NCBI GenBank assembly: GCA_003818285.1
Contig: RPRB01000002.1
Coordinates: 1-64,000, forward strand
Direction: 5' to 3'
DNA from: Myxococcaceae bacterium
GTDB lineage: Bacteria > Myxococcota > Myxococcia > Myxococcales > Myxococcaceae
Length of the DNA: 64,000 nt
Under the pieces are notes generated by a model that worked only from the letters and a program-made list of their open reading frames with translations, made no database searches and had not been told where the DNA came from. Within the stretch, counting starts at the first letter, position 1; each line of letters begins with the position of its first letter. Made by a program: the position numbers and the translations under genes. Positions 36,990 to 46,550 of the stretch are shown here, in pieces.

Positions 36990-37646
36990 CTACTGGCGGA
37001 ACGGCAAGCCGAAGTGGCGCAGCAGCGCCAGCCCCTGCTCATCGTTCCTGGCGGTGGTGACGAAGCTGATGTTCAGCCCCTTCACCTTCTCGATCTGGTC
37101 GTAGTTGATCTCCGGGAAGATGATCTGCTCGCGAACACCGAGCGTGTAGTTGCCCTTCCCGTCGAACGCCTTGCTGGACACGCCCTTGAAGTCGCGAACC
37201 CGGGGGAGCGCGACGTTGACGAGCCGGTCCATGAACTCGTACATCCGGTCGTTGCGCAGCGTGACCGCCGCGCCGATGGCCTGCCCCTGGCGGAGCTTGA
37301 AGTTGGCGATGCTCTTGCGGGCCCGGGTGACCACCGGCTTCTGGCCGGTGATGGCCCCCAGCTGGTCCACCGCCGACTCGAGGATCTTGTTGTTCGCCAG
37401 GGCCTCGCCGAGACCCATGTTGATGACGATCTTTTCCAGCCGGGGGACCTGGTTCGGGTTCTTGAACCCGAACTCCTTCATCAGCGCCGGTACCCCCTCC
37501 TTCCGGTAGCGCATCTTCAGGCGGGCGGGCTTGGTCTCCAGGCCCTCCTCGATGTTGGCGGAGAAGCCGGCCTTCTTGACCTCGTCCTTGCCCTTCCGCT
37601 TCGCCTTCTTTTCCGTCTTCGGCTTGTCTGCCTTCTCGTCAGCCAT
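36990..37646 (-). CDS. rplE: 50S ribosomal protein L5 with N-terminal extension
   Basis: A 218-residue L5 binding 5S rRNA and contacting P-site tRNA. The core begins near residue 42 ([18 protein letters not shown]) and shows [23 protein letters not shown] and [17 protein letters not shown]. The first 40 residues are a Lys/Glu-rich extension absent from most L5 proteins, whose usual length is about 180. The extension start is supported only by the open frame, so a shorter form is possible. Confidence 0.95.
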   Translation of the reverse strand: MADEKADKPKTEKKAKRKGKDEVKKAGFSANIEEGLETKPARLKMRYRKEGVPALMKEFGFKNPNQVPRLEKIVINMGLGEALANNKILESAVDQLGAITGQKPVVTRARKSIANFKLRQGQAIGAAVTLRNDRMYEFMDRLVNVALPRVRDFKGVSSKAFDGKGNYTLGVREQIIFPEINYDQIEKVKGLNISFVTTARNDEQGLALLRHFGLPFRQ

Positions 37647-37709
37647 CTTGCTTCGTCCTCGCTCTCGCTTCGACGGGGCGTCGGGCCTCCTCCACCGTCG
37701 ATCTCGTGC

Positions 37710-38045
37710 TTAGTCGATGTTCGCGTCGCACTTCTTGCAGAAGCGGACCTTCTTGTCCCCGTTGACCCGCACGCCCACCCGGGTCGACTGGTCGCACTTC
37801 TTGCAGACCACCCGAACGTCGGCGAGGGCGATGCTCCCCGGCCGCTCGAGGATGCCTCCCTCGGGGTTCGCCCGGTCGCGGCCCTTCCGGATGTGGCGCT
37901 TGACCGTGCGGAGGCCCTCGACGCGGACGCGGAGCGCGTCGCGGTCGATGGAGAGGATCTTCCCCCGCTTGGTGGCCTTGTCCTTGTTGGACCGCTCGGC
38001 GCCCTTCGTCACCTCGACCAGGTCGCCCACCTTCAGCTTCTGCAT
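37710..38045 (-). CDS. rplX: 50S ribosomal protein L24 with Cys4 tail
   Basis: A 111-residue L24. The KOW motif is at the start (KLKVGDLVEVTKGAE, KRGKILSID). The C-terminal part has C-K-K-C and C-K-K-C separated by 17 residues, forming a possible zinc ribbon. L24 starts 50S assembly. It is between rplN and rplE as expected. Confidence 0.97.
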   Translation of the reverse strand: MQKLKVGDLVEVTKGAERSNKDKATKRGKILSIDRDALRVRVEGLRTVKRHIRKGRDRANPEGGILERPGSIALADVRVVCKKCDQSTRVGVRVNGDKKVRFCKKCDANID

Positions 38046-38073
38046 GGCTTGCTCGTCTCGTCCTTCCCTAGCC

Positions 38074-38442
38074 TCAGAGCACTTCCGGGGCGAGGGAGAT
38101 GATCTTCATGAACTTCCGGGCGCGGAGCTCGCGGGCCACCGGGCCGAAGATGCGGGTCCCGATGGGCTCCAGGTCCTTGTTGATCAGCACCGCCGAGTTC
38201 CCGTCGAACTTGATGAAGCTGCCGTCCGGCCGCCCCACCTCGCGCTTGGTCCGGACGATGACCGCCTTGGCCACGTCGCCCTTCTTCACCTTGCTGTTGG
38301 GGAGCGCCTCGCGGACCGAGACCACGATGATGTCCCCGATGCTGGCGTACTTGCGCTTCGAGCCGCCGAGGACCTTGATGCAGAACACCTTCTTGGCGCC
38401 GGAGTTGTCGGCGACGTCCAGCACGCTGGTCATCTGGATCAT
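38074..38442 (-). CDS. rplN: 50S ribosomal protein L14
   Basis: A 122-residue L14 ([19 protein letters not shown] start; [33 protein letters not shown]). It sits at the 50S-30S interface. Length and position are standard. Confidence 0.98.
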   Translation of the reverse strand: MIQMTSVLDVADNSGAKKVFCIKVLGGSKRKYASIGDIIVVSVREALPNSKVKKGDVAKAVIVRTKREVGRPDGSFIKFDGNSAVLINKDLEPIGTRIFGPVARELRARKFMKIISLAPEVL

Positions 38443-38457
38443 GGTCGCTCTCCGTCC

Positions 38458-38778
38458 TTACTCGCGCGTCCCGCGCTCGAGCACCTCGACCACCCTCCAG
38501 CGCTTGTCCTTGCTGGTGGGCCGGGTCTCGGCGATGCGCACCCGGTCGCCCTCGTGGAGGGTCGGGTTCTTCGGGTAGTCGTGATCCTCGGCGTGCGCCT
38601 TGTACTTCTCGCGGAGCGTCAGGATCTTCCCGTACTTCCGGTGAGCGGCGCGGCGCCGCACGGTCACCACCACCGTCTTCTGCATCTTGTTGCTGGTGAC
38701 GATGCCGGTGCGGGTCTTGGGGCGCCCGCGGTGGCTCGCGCTCTCGGACGCGCCGGTCTGTTCCGTGGTCTCGGCCAT
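38458..38778 (-). CDS. rpsQ: 30S ribosomal protein S17
   Basis: A 106-residue S17, longer than the usual 80-90 because of an N-terminal Glu/Ser/Arg-rich leader. The core [39 protein letters not shown] and [10 protein letters not shown] is complete. Early-assembly 30S protein. Between rpmC and rplN. Confidence 0.97.
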   Translation of the reverse strand: MAETTEQTGASESASHRGRPKTRTGIVTSNKMQKTVVVTVRRRAAHRKYGKILTLREKYKAHAEDHDYPKNPTLHEGDRVRIAETRPTSKDKRWRVVEVLERGTRE

Positions 38779-38792
38779 GTTCGTTCCTCGCC

Positions 38793-39002
38793 TCAGGCCT
38801 TCGCCGCGGCGGCCTTCTCCTTCTGGGTGATGACGGTGAGGATCCGCGCCAGGTCCCGGCGGGCCTCGGTCCGCTTCGCCGGAGACTCCAGCGCCCCGGT
38901 CCGCAGCTTCAGCCGGTCCTTGAACAGCGACTCGCGGAGATCGGCCGCGCGCCGGTTCAGATCCTCGAGGGTCAGATCGTGCAATTCCTTGGCGGTGGCC
39001 AT
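38793..39002 (-). CDS. rpmC: 50S ribosomal protein L29
   Basis: A 69-residue, all-helical L29 ([36 protein letters not shown]) at the exit tunnel where trigger factor and SRP dock. Typical length and position between rplP and rpsQ. Confidence 0.97.
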   Translation of the reverse strand: MATAKELHDLTLEDLNRRAADLRESLFKDRLKLRTGALESPAKRTEARRDLARILTVITQKEKAAAAKA

Positions 39003-39033
39003 GACTCGTTTCCTGACAGCTCCTGAAAGCTCC

Positions 39034-39453
39034 TTAGAGAGACAGATCCGCCCGGTGGACGATCCTGGTGAGCACCGGGAGCTTGGCCTGGGCGAGCTTC
39101 AGCGCCTCGTGGGCCAGCTGCTCGTTCATTCCGCCCATCTCGTAGAGGATGCGGCCGGGCTTCACGACGGCGACGTAGTACTCCACGCCGCCCTTCCCCG
39201 TTCCCATCCGGGTCTCGGCGGGCTTCTTGGTGATGGGCTTGTCCGGGAAGATGCGGATCCAGATCTTCCCGCCGCGCTTCACGTGGCGGGTCATGGCGAC
39301 ACGGGCCGCCTCGATCTGCCGCGAGGTGATCCACCCGGGCTGGGTGGTCATCAGCCCGAACTCACCGTAGGTGAGGTTCGAGCCGCGGTATGCCTTCCCC
39401 GGCATCCGGCCCTTCTGCATCTTGCGGTACTTGGTGCGTGCAGGCTGAAGCAT
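39034..39453 (-). CDS. rplP: 50S ribosomal protein L16
   Basis: A 139-residue L16 ([19 protein letters not shown] start; [40 protein letters not shown]). It helps place A-site tRNA. Standard length; ten bases after rpsC. Confidence 0.98.
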   Translation of the reverse strand: MLQPARTKYRKMQKGRMPGKAYRGSNLTYGEFGLMTTQPGWITSRQIEAARVAMTRHVKRGGKIWIRIFPDKPITKKPAETRMGTGKGGVEYYVAVVKPGRILYEMGGMNEQLAHEALKLAQAKLPVLTRIVHRADLSL

Positions 39454-39462
39454 GGCTCTCTC

Positions 39463-40131
39463 TCAACGTCCTCCGACCACCGGCATGCCGGGACCGCCGC
39501 CCTTGGTGGGAAGCACCTCGCCGCGGCACACCCACACCTTGCAGCCGATCTTCCCGTAGGTGGTCTTGGCCTCGGCGAAGCCGTAGTCGATGTCCGCCCG
39601 CAGGGTGTGCAGGGGAACCCGGCCCTCGCGGTACCACTCGTAGCGCGCCATCTCGCTGCCCCCGAGGCGTCCGGAGCAGGCGACGCGGATGCCCTTGGCG
39701 CCGAACTTCATCGCGGTCTGGATGGCCTTCTTCATCGCCCGGCGGAACGCGATGCGGCGCTCGAGCTGGGTGGCGATGTTCTCCGCGACCAGCTGGGCGT
39801 CGGTCTCGGCCTTCCGCACCTCGACGATGTTCAGGAAGACCTCGTTCTTGGTGAACTTCTGGAGGTCCTTCTTCACCGTCTCGATGCCCGCTCCGCGCTT
39901 GCCGATGACGATGCCCGGCCGTGCGGTGTGCACGTTGACCTTCACCTTGTTCGCCGCCCGCTCGATCTCCACCTTGGAGACCCCGGCGTGGCCAAGCGAC
40001 TTCTTCACGAACTCACGGATCCGGATGTCCTCGTGGAGCCACTGGGCGTAGTTCTTGTGCTCGAACCACTTGCTGTCCCAGGTCTTGATGACCCCGAGCC
40101 GGAAACCGATGGGATGGACCTTCTGACCCAA
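39463..40131 (-). CDS. rpsC: 30S ribosomal protein S3
   Basis: A 222-residue S3 at the mRNA entry channel, with a KH domain ([20 protein letters not shown] region) and the C-terminal [20 protein letters not shown]. Start [14 protein letters not shown] is canonical. Five bases downstream of rplV. Confidence 0.98.
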   Translation of the reverse strand: MGQKVHPIGFRLGVIKTWDSKWFEHKNYAQWLHEDIRIREFVKKSLGHAGVSKVEIERAANKVKVNVHTARPGIVIGKRGAGIETVKKDLQKFTKNEVFLNIVEVRKAETDAQLVAENIATQLERRIAFRRAMKKAIQTAMKFGAKGIRVACSGRLGGSEMARYEWYREGRVPLHTLRADIDYGFAEAKTTYGKIGCKVWVCRGEVLPTKGGGPGMPVVGGR

Positions 40132-40135
40132 TGTC

Positions 40136-40501
40136 TCAGCTCCTCGCCTTCCGCGAACGGATGGGCGTGTCGGCGAGCACCACGTGGACGTGGCTGCTCT
40201 TCTTGTGGATGGGGGTGGCCCGGCCCATCGCCCGCGGCATGAACCGCTTCAGCGTCGGACCCTGGTCCACGGAGATGGTCTTCACGTACAGCGCGTCCAC
40301 GTCCACCTGACCCTTGGAGAGGTCGGTGGCGTTGGCCACCGCGGACTGGATGAGCTTGGCGACCGGCTTGGCCGCCGCGCGCTTGGTGAACCGGAGGATG
40401 TTGAGGGCCGCGCCCACGGGCTTGCCGCGGATCAGGTCCACCACCACCGCGATCTTGCGGGGCGACATCCGGAAGTTCCTGAGGTGGGCAGTCGATTCCA
40501 T
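40136..40501 (-). CDS. rplV: 50S ribosomal protein L22
   Basis: A 121-residue L22 lining the exit tunnel; recognised from [29 protein letters not shown] and the tunnel-hairpin region [15 protein letters not shown]. Standard length. Between rpsS and rpsC. Confidence 0.97.
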   Translation of the reverse strand: MESTAHLRNFRMSPRKIAVVVDLIRGKPVGAALNILRFTKRAAAKPVAKLIQSAVANATDLSKGQVDVDALYVKTISVDQGPTLKRFMPRAMGRATPIHKKSSHVHVVLADTPIRSRKARS

Positions 40502-40510
40502 GTCAGACGC

Positions 40511-40813
40511 TCACTTCGGTCCGCCGGAGCCCGCGGCCGGCTTGGCGACCTTCTTCTCCGCGGAGTGGCCGGTGAAGGATCGGGTGGGCGCGAACTCGCC
40601 CAGCTTGTGGCCCACCATGTTCTCGGTGACGAACACCGGGATGAACTTCCGCCCGTTGTGCACCGCGAAGGTGTGACCCACGAACTCGGGAAGGATGGTG
40701 GACCGGCGGGACCAGGTCTTCACCACCTTCTTCTGGTTCCCCTTGATGAGGTCCTCGACCTTCTTGAGGAGGTGGGCGTCCACGAAGGGGCCCTTCTTGA
40801 TCGAACGTGCCAC
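40511..40813 (-). CDS. rpsS: 30S ribosomal protein S19
   Basis: A 100-residue S19 ([53 protein letters not shown]). It is in the 30S head near the A site. The GTG at 40813 was chosen because it gives the family start and has AGGAGAGG upstream; longer open frame is Arg/Ala-rich and not S19-like. Confidence 0.96.
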   Translation of the reverse strand: MARSIKKGPFVDAHLLKKVEDLIKGNQKKVVKTWSRRSTILPEFVGHTFAVHNGRKFIPVFVTENMVGHKLGEFAPTRSFTGHSAEKKVAKPAAGSGGPK

Positions 40814-40826
40814 TGGCTCGCCTCTC

Positions 40827-41672
40827 CTACTGGCTCCGGACGCCGCTCCGGCGCCCGCTGACGATGAACTTGTCGGTCCGCTTGTTCTTCCGCGTGCTGA
40901 GGCCCTTGGTCTTCTTGCCCCACGGCGAGACCGGGTGCGGGTTGCCCTGGCCGCTCTTGCCCTCGCCACCGCCGTGCGGATGGTCGACGGGGTTCATGGC
41001 CAGACCGCGGACGGTGGGCCGGATGCCCAGCCAGCGGCTCTTGCCCGCCTTCCCGATGCGGATGATGTCGTGCTCGACGTTGCCCAGCTGGCCGATGGTG
41101 GCCCGGCATTCGAGCAGCACCTTGCGCACGACCCCCGAGGGCAGCCGGACCTGGGCGTAGCCGCCCTCCTTCGCCATCAGCTGCCCGGAGCTGCCGGCCG
41201 AGCGGATCATCTGGGCGCCACGGCCTGGCTTGAGCTCCACGTTGTGGATGGTGGTGCCCACCGGGATGCTCCCCAGGGGGAGCGCGTTGCCGGGCCGGAT
41301 GTCGGCCTCGGCGCCGGCGAACAGGGTGTCACCGACGGTGAGGCCCAGGGGCGCGAGGATGTAGCGCTTCTCGCCGTCCGCGTAGTGCAGGAGCGCGATG
41401 TTGGCCGACCGGTTCGGGTCGTACTCCACGCTCGCGACCTTGGCCGGGATGCCGTCCTTGTCGCGGCGCTTGAAGTCGATGGTCCGGTAACGGCGCTTGT
41501 GGCCGCCGCCCTGGTGCCGCCGGGTGATGTGGCCGTGGACGTTGCGCCCGCCCGAGCGCTTCATCGCCTCGGTGAGGGACTTCTCCGGCCGGTCCCGGGT
41601 GATGTCCGCGAAGTCAGAGACCGTCGTCAGGCGACGGGCGGCCGAGGTCGGCTTGTACTTCTTGATGCCCAT
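40827..41672 (-). CDS. rplB: 50S ribosomal protein L2
   Basis: A 281-residue L2, needed for subunit association and the peptidyl-transferase centre. Start [18 protein letters not shown]; the conserved [16 protein letters not shown] with the key His is present, as is [19 protein letters not shown]. Standard length. One base after rplW's stop side. Confidence 0.98.
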   Translation of the reverse strand: MGIKKYKPTSAARRLTTVSDFADITRDRPEKSLTEAMKRSGGRNVHGHITRRHQGGGHKRRYRTIDFKRRDKDGIPAKVASVEYDPNRSANIALLHYADGEKRYILAPLGLTVGDTLFAGAEADIRPGNALPLGSIPVGTTIHNVELKPGRGAQMIRSAGSSGQLMAKEGGYAQVRLPSGVVRKVLLECRATIGQLGNVEHDIIRIGKAGKSRWLGIRPTVRGLAMNPVDHPHGGGEGKSGQGNPHPVSPWGKKTKGLSTRKNKRTDKFIVSGRRSGVRSQ

Positions 41673-41673
41673 G

Positions 41674-41967
41674 TCAGACCACGCCTCCCTCGAACAGGTC
41701 GATCTTGTCGCCTTCCTTCAGGGTGACGATCGCCTTCTTGTAGTTGGGGCGCTTGCCCATGCTCCGTCCCACCCGCTTCACCTTGCCGCGGATGATGGTG
41801 GTCCGGACCGCCTCGACGTGGACGTTGAAGAGCGTCTGGACCGCCCGGGCCACGTCGTGCTTCGTGGCGTCCCGGTCGACGAGGAAGCTGTAGTGCCGGA
41901 ACTTCTCGCGGGCCTTGTCCAGCTTCTCGGTGATGAGCGGGCCCTTGATGACGTCGGTGACCAGCAT
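41674..41967 (-). CDS. rplW: 50S ribosomal protein L23
   Basis: A 97-residue L23 at the exit tunnel, dock for trigger factor. Pattern [37 protein letters not shown] and VNTLFNV-type region, ending [16 protein letters not shown] 41967 gives normal length and lies two bases after the rplD stop. Confidence 0.97.
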   Translation of the reverse strand: MLVTDVIKGPLITEKLDKAREKFRHYSFLVDRDATKHDVARAVQTLFNVHVEAVRTTIIRGKVKRVGRSMGKRPNYKKAIVTLKEGDKIDLFEGGVV

Positions 41968-41969
41968 GA

Positions 41970-42599
41970 TCAGCGGGCCTCCAGCGACGTGTTGAGGGCC
42001 TGGGCCGCCGCCGACGAGAGGACCACCGCCTTGTGCTTGAGGAGCGACTCGAGGTTCAGGCCCTCGGGCGGGAGCACGTCGAAGTCGGCCAGGTTCCGCA
42101 CCGTGCGGTGGAGCAGCGTGTTCTTCCGCTCGTCCACCACCAGGGCGTTCTGGAGCTTGAGCCGCTTGGTGAGCAGCTCCAGGGTGGCCTTGGTCTTGGT
42201 CGACTCGAGGTTGAAGGTGTCGACGATGACCAGGGCCTTCTCCCGGGCCCGGAGCGACAGCGCGGCGCACAGCGCGCCCTTCCGGACCTTCTTGGGCGGG
42301 CGGTAGCTGTAGTCGCGGGCCTTGGGGGCCATGGCCTTGCCGCCGCCGACCCACTGGCTGGCGCGGATGGAGCCCTGGCGGGCGCGGCCGGTGCCTTTCT
42401 GCTTGTAGGGCTTCTTGCCGCCGCCCCTGACCAGGGAGGTGTTCTTCACCCCCACGGTGCCGCGGCGGCGGTTGATCTGCTGGAACTTGGAGACCTCGTA
42501 GAAGAGGTTCGGATTCGGCTCGGCGCCGAACACCGCGTCGGAGAGCTCGATCTCGCGGACCTTCTTCCTATCCAGATCGACGACGTCGAACTTGGCCAT
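41970..42599 (-). CDS. rplD: 50S ribosomal protein L4
   Basis: A 209-residue L4, which reaches into the exit tunnel with its loop ([19 protein letters not shown]). In E. coli it also represses the S10 operon. Its ATG is three bases after the rpsJ stop; the rplC gene normally between rpsJ and rplD is not there. Confidence 0.98.
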   Translation of the reverse strand: MAKFDVVDLDRKKVREIELSDAVFGAEPNPNLFYEVSKFQQINRRRGTVGVKNTSLVRGGGKKPYKQKGTGRARQGSIRASQWVGGGKAMAPKARDYSYRPPKKVRKGALCAALSLRAREKALVIVDTFNLESTKTKATLELLTKRLKLQNALVVDERKNTLLHRTVRNLADFDVLPPEGLNLESLLKHKAVVLSSAAAQALNTSLEAR

Positions 42600-42602
42600 G
42601 GC

Positions 42603-42911
42603 TTAGCTCTTGATCTCGACGTCGACGCCGGCCGACAGATCGAGCTTCATGAGTGCGTCCAGCGTCTGCTGGGTGGGCTCGAGGATGTCGAGGAGCCGCT
42701 TGTGGGTGCGGATCTCGAACTGCTCCCGGCTCTTCTTGTCCACGTGCGGGCTGCGGAGCACGGTGAACTTGTTGATGCGGGTCGGCAGAGGGATCGGTCC
42801 CGCGACCCGGGCGCCTGTGCGCCGGGCGGTCTCGACGATCTCTCCTGCAGACTGATCCAGGAGCTTCGAGTCGTACGCCTTGAGCCGGATGCGAATCTTC
42901 TGAGTCGCCAT
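42603..42911 (-). CDS. rpsJ: 30S ribosomal protein S10
   Basis: A 102-residue S10 ([40 protein letters not shown]). It is a 30S head protein that also works in antitermination as NusE. First gene of the S10 cluster here, with a promoter at 43024-43052. Directly followed by rplD. Confidence 0.98.
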   Translation of the reverse strand: MATQKIRIRLKAYDSKLLDQSAGEIVETARRTGARVAGPIPLPTRINKFTVLRSPHVDKKSREQFEIRTHKRLLDILEPTQQTLDALMKLDLSAGVDVEIKS

Positions 42912-43349
42912 TCTTCTGTCGTCCTCGACTGCCGTGACGGCCGAGAGGTCCCCAGCCAGGGGGCCGCCCGGTGTCCCTCGATGCTCCTGGTTGTCACAGA
43001 ACTGCTGCGACGAAGGGGCGCGCTACCTAGCACCCCCACGGTGCCGGCGCAAGCAGTTGCCGACCGGTCGATCGGTCAACACCGCACCAGCATCTCTCCA
43101 GTGAAACGAGCGGCCCTAGTTGCAGCCGCCCCGGGAGAGTGGCGAAAGGACGAGCAGGGTCAGCGCCACCCGGTGGAGTGCTGGTGACTGCGTCACTCGC
43201 TTCAGAGCCGCAATGAAACGTGCCATGGCTGCCCCCTCTGCGTACGGGTCCGTGAGAACCCTCTCGAAAGAGGCGACATAGCAACACAAGGTCCGAAAGT
43301 AGGCAAGGGTGTAGGCGCACCGGTCCTCCGCCGGAAGGGAAGGAGGGCT
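42912..43349. other. Gene-free S10 leader and promoter region
   Basis: These 438 bases between rpsJ and the diguanylate cyclase hold no convincing gene. The part next to rpsJ (to 43052) contains the likely S10 promoter and an untranslated leader of about 100 bases. The rest looks locally less GC-rich than the flanks. Confidence 0.6.
43024..43052 (-). promoter_or_regulatory. Sigma70-like promoter of the S10 cluster
   Basis: On the minus strand, TTGCGC (43047-43052) and TAGGTA (43024-43029) are 17 bases apart, roughly 113 bases upstream of the rpsJ ATG. An extra TTGACC lies further upstream. Confidence 0.6.
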
Positions 43350-44492
43350 TCAGGCGTCCTGCACGGAGCGGAGAGCAGCCTCCGGGCCGACGATGCGATT
43401 ACGGCCGGTCCGCTTGGCCTCGTAGAGGCGCTCGTCCACCCTGCCGAGAACCTCATCGAACGTCTGACCGTCCTCCGGCCAGCTTCCCACGCCAGCACTG
43501 ACAGTGAGATGTTGTACTCCCTCAGTCGTTGGCAGGGAGACCTGCGCGAGGTCGGCGCGCAGCTCATTCACCCGGCGGGCAGCCCGGGCAACATCCATCC
43601 GGGGAAAGGCGACGACGAATTCTTCCCCTCCGAAGCGGGCCACGAGGTCCGTCGTGCGGACGAGCTTCCGTAGCCGCTGGGCGAGCAGCTGGAGGGCGCG
43701 GTCCCCCGCGAGGTGCCCGAAGCGATCGTTGAAGCGCTTGAACTCGTCGACATCGAATAACGCGATGCTCAGCGTGGAGCGCTCGCCCGAGCGTGCGAGC
43801 TCTTCCTCGATCCGCTCCAGGAAGGGACGCCGCTGAGACAGACCAGTCAGGTGGTCGGTACCGACCATGAGTCTGAGATGGCGAGCCCACTTCGCGGCAG
43901 CGACCGTCGTGGCACCTACTCCGATCAGAACGATGATCCGGAAGACGTGCGACCGGGGAGCAAAGTTCCCAAACTCCTCGCTGGTCAGGCTCAGGAGATC
44001 CCAGTGCGCTGCGACGTAGTAGCTTAGGCCGACGTACTGGAGAACGGCGAGCGCGCTGGTGAAGGCGCACAGCCGCCAGTCGAACCGGAGCGTGGAGTTG
44101 ATCGCCACGAAAGCGTAGGTCTCGAAGAGGAAGCGATTGTTGATCGCTCCCATGGGCTTTCCGTTGACCACGAACAGGCTGAGCGTGAGGGTGATCAGTG
44201 TCACGTCGACAGCGCAGCTTGCCCATGAGATCCACGACCCCTGCACGCGGTAAGCGAGGAAGAGCATCGCCAGCGCATAGAGCGGCGCGGCGAAGGTCAG
44301 CGTGACCCCCAACGGGTGTGTCACGACACTCGGATCGAAGATCGTGTTCGTGACCACGATCGTCATGATCAGTCCGAGGCGCATCGCTCCGACCAGCACC
44401 TCGCCGGAGCTGCGCGCGCGAACCAGTGCCTGGTCGGTGTCCGCCGACAGCAGCGCGCGCAAGCGCGCTGCGACTTTCTGCAGAAGGGTCAA
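43350..44492 (-). CDS. Membrane-bound diguanylate cyclase (GGDEF)
   Basis: A 380-residue protein making cyclic di-GMP. About five or six hydrophobic helices fill residues 35-200 (for example LIMTIVVTNTIF, YALAMLFLAY, IIVLIGVGATTVAAA), forming an unassigned membrane sensor. The GGDEF domain follows (about 210-370), with the active motif G288-G-E-E-F and the allosteric I-site R279-x-x-D282 five residues before it, so product inhibition is expected. Divergent from the aminotransferase gene. Its codon usage seems slightly less GC-rich than its neighbours. Confidence 0.92.
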   Translation of the reverse strand: MTLLQKVAARLRALLSADTDQALVRARSSGEVLVGAMRLGLIMTIVVTNTIFDPSVVTHPLGVTLTFAAPLYALAMLFLAYRVQGSWISWASCAVDVTLITLTLSLFVVNGKPMGAINNRFLFETYAFVAINSTLRFDWRLCAFTSALAVLQYVGLSYYVAAHWDLLSLTSEEFGNFAPRSHVFRIIVLIGVGATTVAAAKWARHLRLMVGTDHLTGLSQRRPFLERIEEELARSGERSTLSIALFDVDEFKRFNDRFGHLAGDRALQLLAQRLRKLVRTTDLVARFGGEEFVVAFPRMDVARAARRVNELRADLAQVSLPTTEGVQHLTVSAGVGSWPEDGQTFDEVLGRVDERLYEAKRTGRNRIVGPEAALRSVQDA

Positions 44493-44663
44493 CTGCCGAT
44501 AGTTTGCCAGCCCTCCTGTGGCCCTGCTCGATCGAGGGCCTGTCGGCCGCGGGGGCCCCTGTGTGCGGTCCGCAGGCGCAGACCTCGGGCGAACCCCACA
44601 GGTGAGGCAAGGTGGGGGGAACCGGCGTAGAGTCGCCCGCCCTACCCCGCTGCGGAGGTCCCG

Positions 44664-45995
44664 ATGGCCCTCTCACGCCGTGCGTTCCTTGCCTCCCAGG
44701 GAGTCGCGGCCGGTGTCCTGCTCGCCCCGGGACGACTCCTCGCCGCGCTCGAGGCCGCCACCCCGGCCACCCCCAAGCTGGACGACTGGAAGACCGTCCG
44801 CAGCCAGTTCCGCCTCGACCCGAGGTACCTCCACTTCGCAGGGTTCTACATCTCCACACACCCCGCGCCGGTCCGCGACGCGATCGACGCCTGGCGGACG
44901 ACCCTCGACGAGAACCCCTTCCTCACCACCGAGCAGGGGCTGTTCGAGGCCGAGTCGGACAACGTCCAGAGCCGGGTCCGCGAGGCCGCCGCGGCGTACC
45001 TCGGGGGAAAGCCCGACGAGGTCTGCCTCACCCCCAACACCACCACCGGCCTCGCGCTGATCTACCACGGCCTCCCGCTCAAGCCCGGGCAGGAGGTCCT
45101 CTGCACCGAGCACGACCACGTGGTCCACCACGAGTCGATCCGGTTCGCCACCGAGCGCTCCGGCGCGACCTACCGGAAGATTCCCCTCTTCACCCAGGCC
45201 TCGAAGGCCAGCGTGGACGAGATCGTCAGCCGGATCCGCAGCGCGGTCCGTCCGGCGACGCGAGTCGTCGGCATCACCTGGGTGCATTCGCAGACCGGCA
45301 TCCGGCTCCCGGTCCGTGCCATCTCCAGGGCGCTCGCCGAGCTCAACCAGAAACGAGACGCCCAGGACCGGATCCTCCTCGTCGTGGACGGCGTCCACGG
45401 CCTCGGCTGTGTCGACGAGACCGTCGCCGAGATGGGCGCGGATTACTTCTCCGCCGGAACCCACAAGTGGATCTACGGCCCGCGCGGCACCGGGCTCGTC
45501 TGGGCGCGGCCGGACGCCTGGGCACGTCTCCGTCCGGTGATCCCGAGCTTCTCGGACCTGGAGCAGTACGAGGCCTGGATCGAGAACCGCCCCGAGCGCA
45601 CGCCCACCAGCGCCCGGCGGATGACCCCCGGTGGCTTCCAGGCCTACGAGCACCAGTGGGCGACGGTCGCCGCGTTCAAGATGGCGCAGTCCATGGGGCG
45701 CAGCCGCGTCGCCGCGCGGGTCGCCGAGCTCAACGGCCGCATCAAGGACGGGCTCGCGAGCATGAAGGGCGTGACCCTCCACACGCCGCGCGATCCGGCC
45801 CTCTCGGCTGGCATCTGCTGCTTCGAGGTCGCGGGGAAGAAGCCCGAGGACGTGGTGAAGGCACTCCTCTCGAAGAAGATCGTCGCCAGCACCAGCCCCT
45901 ACGCCAACGTCTACGCCCGGCTCTCGGCGGCCATCTTCAACACCGAGGCGGAAGTCGATCAGGCCCTGGGAGCGCTCCGCACCAGTATTGCTTGA
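44664..45995 (+). CDS. Tat-exported class V aminotransferase-like PLP protein
   Basis: A 443-residue fold-type I PLP protein of the class V / isopenicillin N epimerase-like group. The N-terminus SRRAFLASQGVAAGVLLAPG is a twin-arginine signal, so it should act in the periplasm. PLP features: TPNTTTGLAL, HDHVVHHES, VVDGVHGLG (Asp) and SAGTHKWIYGPRG with the Schiff-base Lys. A Tat-exported homologue, PvdN, modifies pyoverdine in Pseudomonas; no siderophore genes are seen here, so its substrate is unknown. It precedes the iorAB-like genes by 94 bases. Confidence 0.88.
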   Translation: MALSRRAFLASQGVAAGVLLAPGRLLAALEAATPATPKLDDWKTVRSQFRLDPRYLHFAGFYISTHPAPVRDAIDAWRTTLDENPFLTTEQGLFEAESDNVQSRVREAAAAYLGGKPDEVCLTPNTTTGLALIYHGLPLKPGQEVLCTEHDHVVHHESIRFATERSGATYRKIPLFTQASKASVDEIVSRIRSAVRPATRVVGITWVHSQTGIRLPVRAISRALAELNQKRDAQDRILLVVDGVHGLGCVDETVAEMGADYFSAGTHKWIYGPRGTGLVWARPDAWARLRPVIPSFSDLEQYEAWIENRPERTPTSARRMTPGGFQAYEHQWATVAAFKMAQSMGRSRVAARVAELNGRIKDGLASMKGVTLHTPRDPALSAGICCFEVAGKKPEDVVKALLSKKIVASTSPYANVYARLSAAIFNTEAEVDQALGALRTSIA

Positions 45996-46089
45996 TGGGC
46001 TGTTTCGGCCATCTTCACAATTCCCAGCTGGCGAGACGCCGGCCCTCCGTTAAAGGCTCGCCGCTCACCACGGGCAGGAGGGCTCGGAG

Positions 46090-46548
46090 ATGAAGCTCCT
46101 CGTCAACGGCCGGGAACGAGAGGTCGACGCACCGTCGGACATGCCTCTCCTGTGGGTGCTTCGCGACGTGCTGGGCTACACCGGGACGAAGTTCGGCTGC
46201 GGGATGGCCCAGTGCGGAGCCTGCACGGTTCACCTCGACGGGAAGGCCGTCCGGGCATGTTCCACCCCGGTGGCAGCGGTCGGAAGCCGTGCGGTCACCA
46301 CCATCGAGGGGCTCTCGTCCGACGGCTCGCACCCGGTCCAGCGCGCGTGGGCGGAGGTCGACGTCGTCCAGTGCGGCTACTGCCAGCCGGGGCAGATCAT
46401 GACCGCCGCCGCACTCCTCACCACCAACCCCAAGCCGACCGACGCGGACATCGACGCCGCCCTGTCGGGCAACATCTGCCGCTGCGGCGCCTATCAGCGC
46501 ATCCGGGCCGCCGTTCACCGCGCAGCCGAGCTCAAGGGAGGGGCGTAG
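46090..46548 (+). CDS. iorA: 2Fe-2S subunit of isoquinoline 1-oxidoreductase-type dehydrogenase
   Basis: A 152-residue electron-transfer subunit with two [2Fe-2S] clusters: the plant-type set C37, C42, C45 and C57 ([10 protein letters not shown]), and the C-terminal set C95-G-Y-C98 and C130-R-C132. It has no signal peptide of its own; partner proteins are usually co-exported with the Tat-bearing large subunit. Followed two bases later by that subunit. Confidence 0.92.
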   Translation: MKLLVNGREREVDAPSDMPLLWVLRDVLGYTGTKFGCGMAQCGACTVHLDGKAVRACSTPVAAVGSRAVTTIEGLSSDGSHPVQRAWAEVDVVQCGYCQPGQIMTAAALLTTNPKPTDADIDAALSGNICRCGAYQRIRAAVHRAAELKGGA

Positions 46549-46550
46549 CC

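Noticed and set aside
36644-37042. Minus-strand frame covering rpsN in another frame
   Set aside because: It overlaps rpsN fully and has an Arg/Pro-rich composition typical of a shadow.
43027-43320. Small minus-strand frame between rpsJ and the diguanylate cyclase
   Set aside because: No ribosome site, no homology-like pattern, and it overlaps the S10 promoter.
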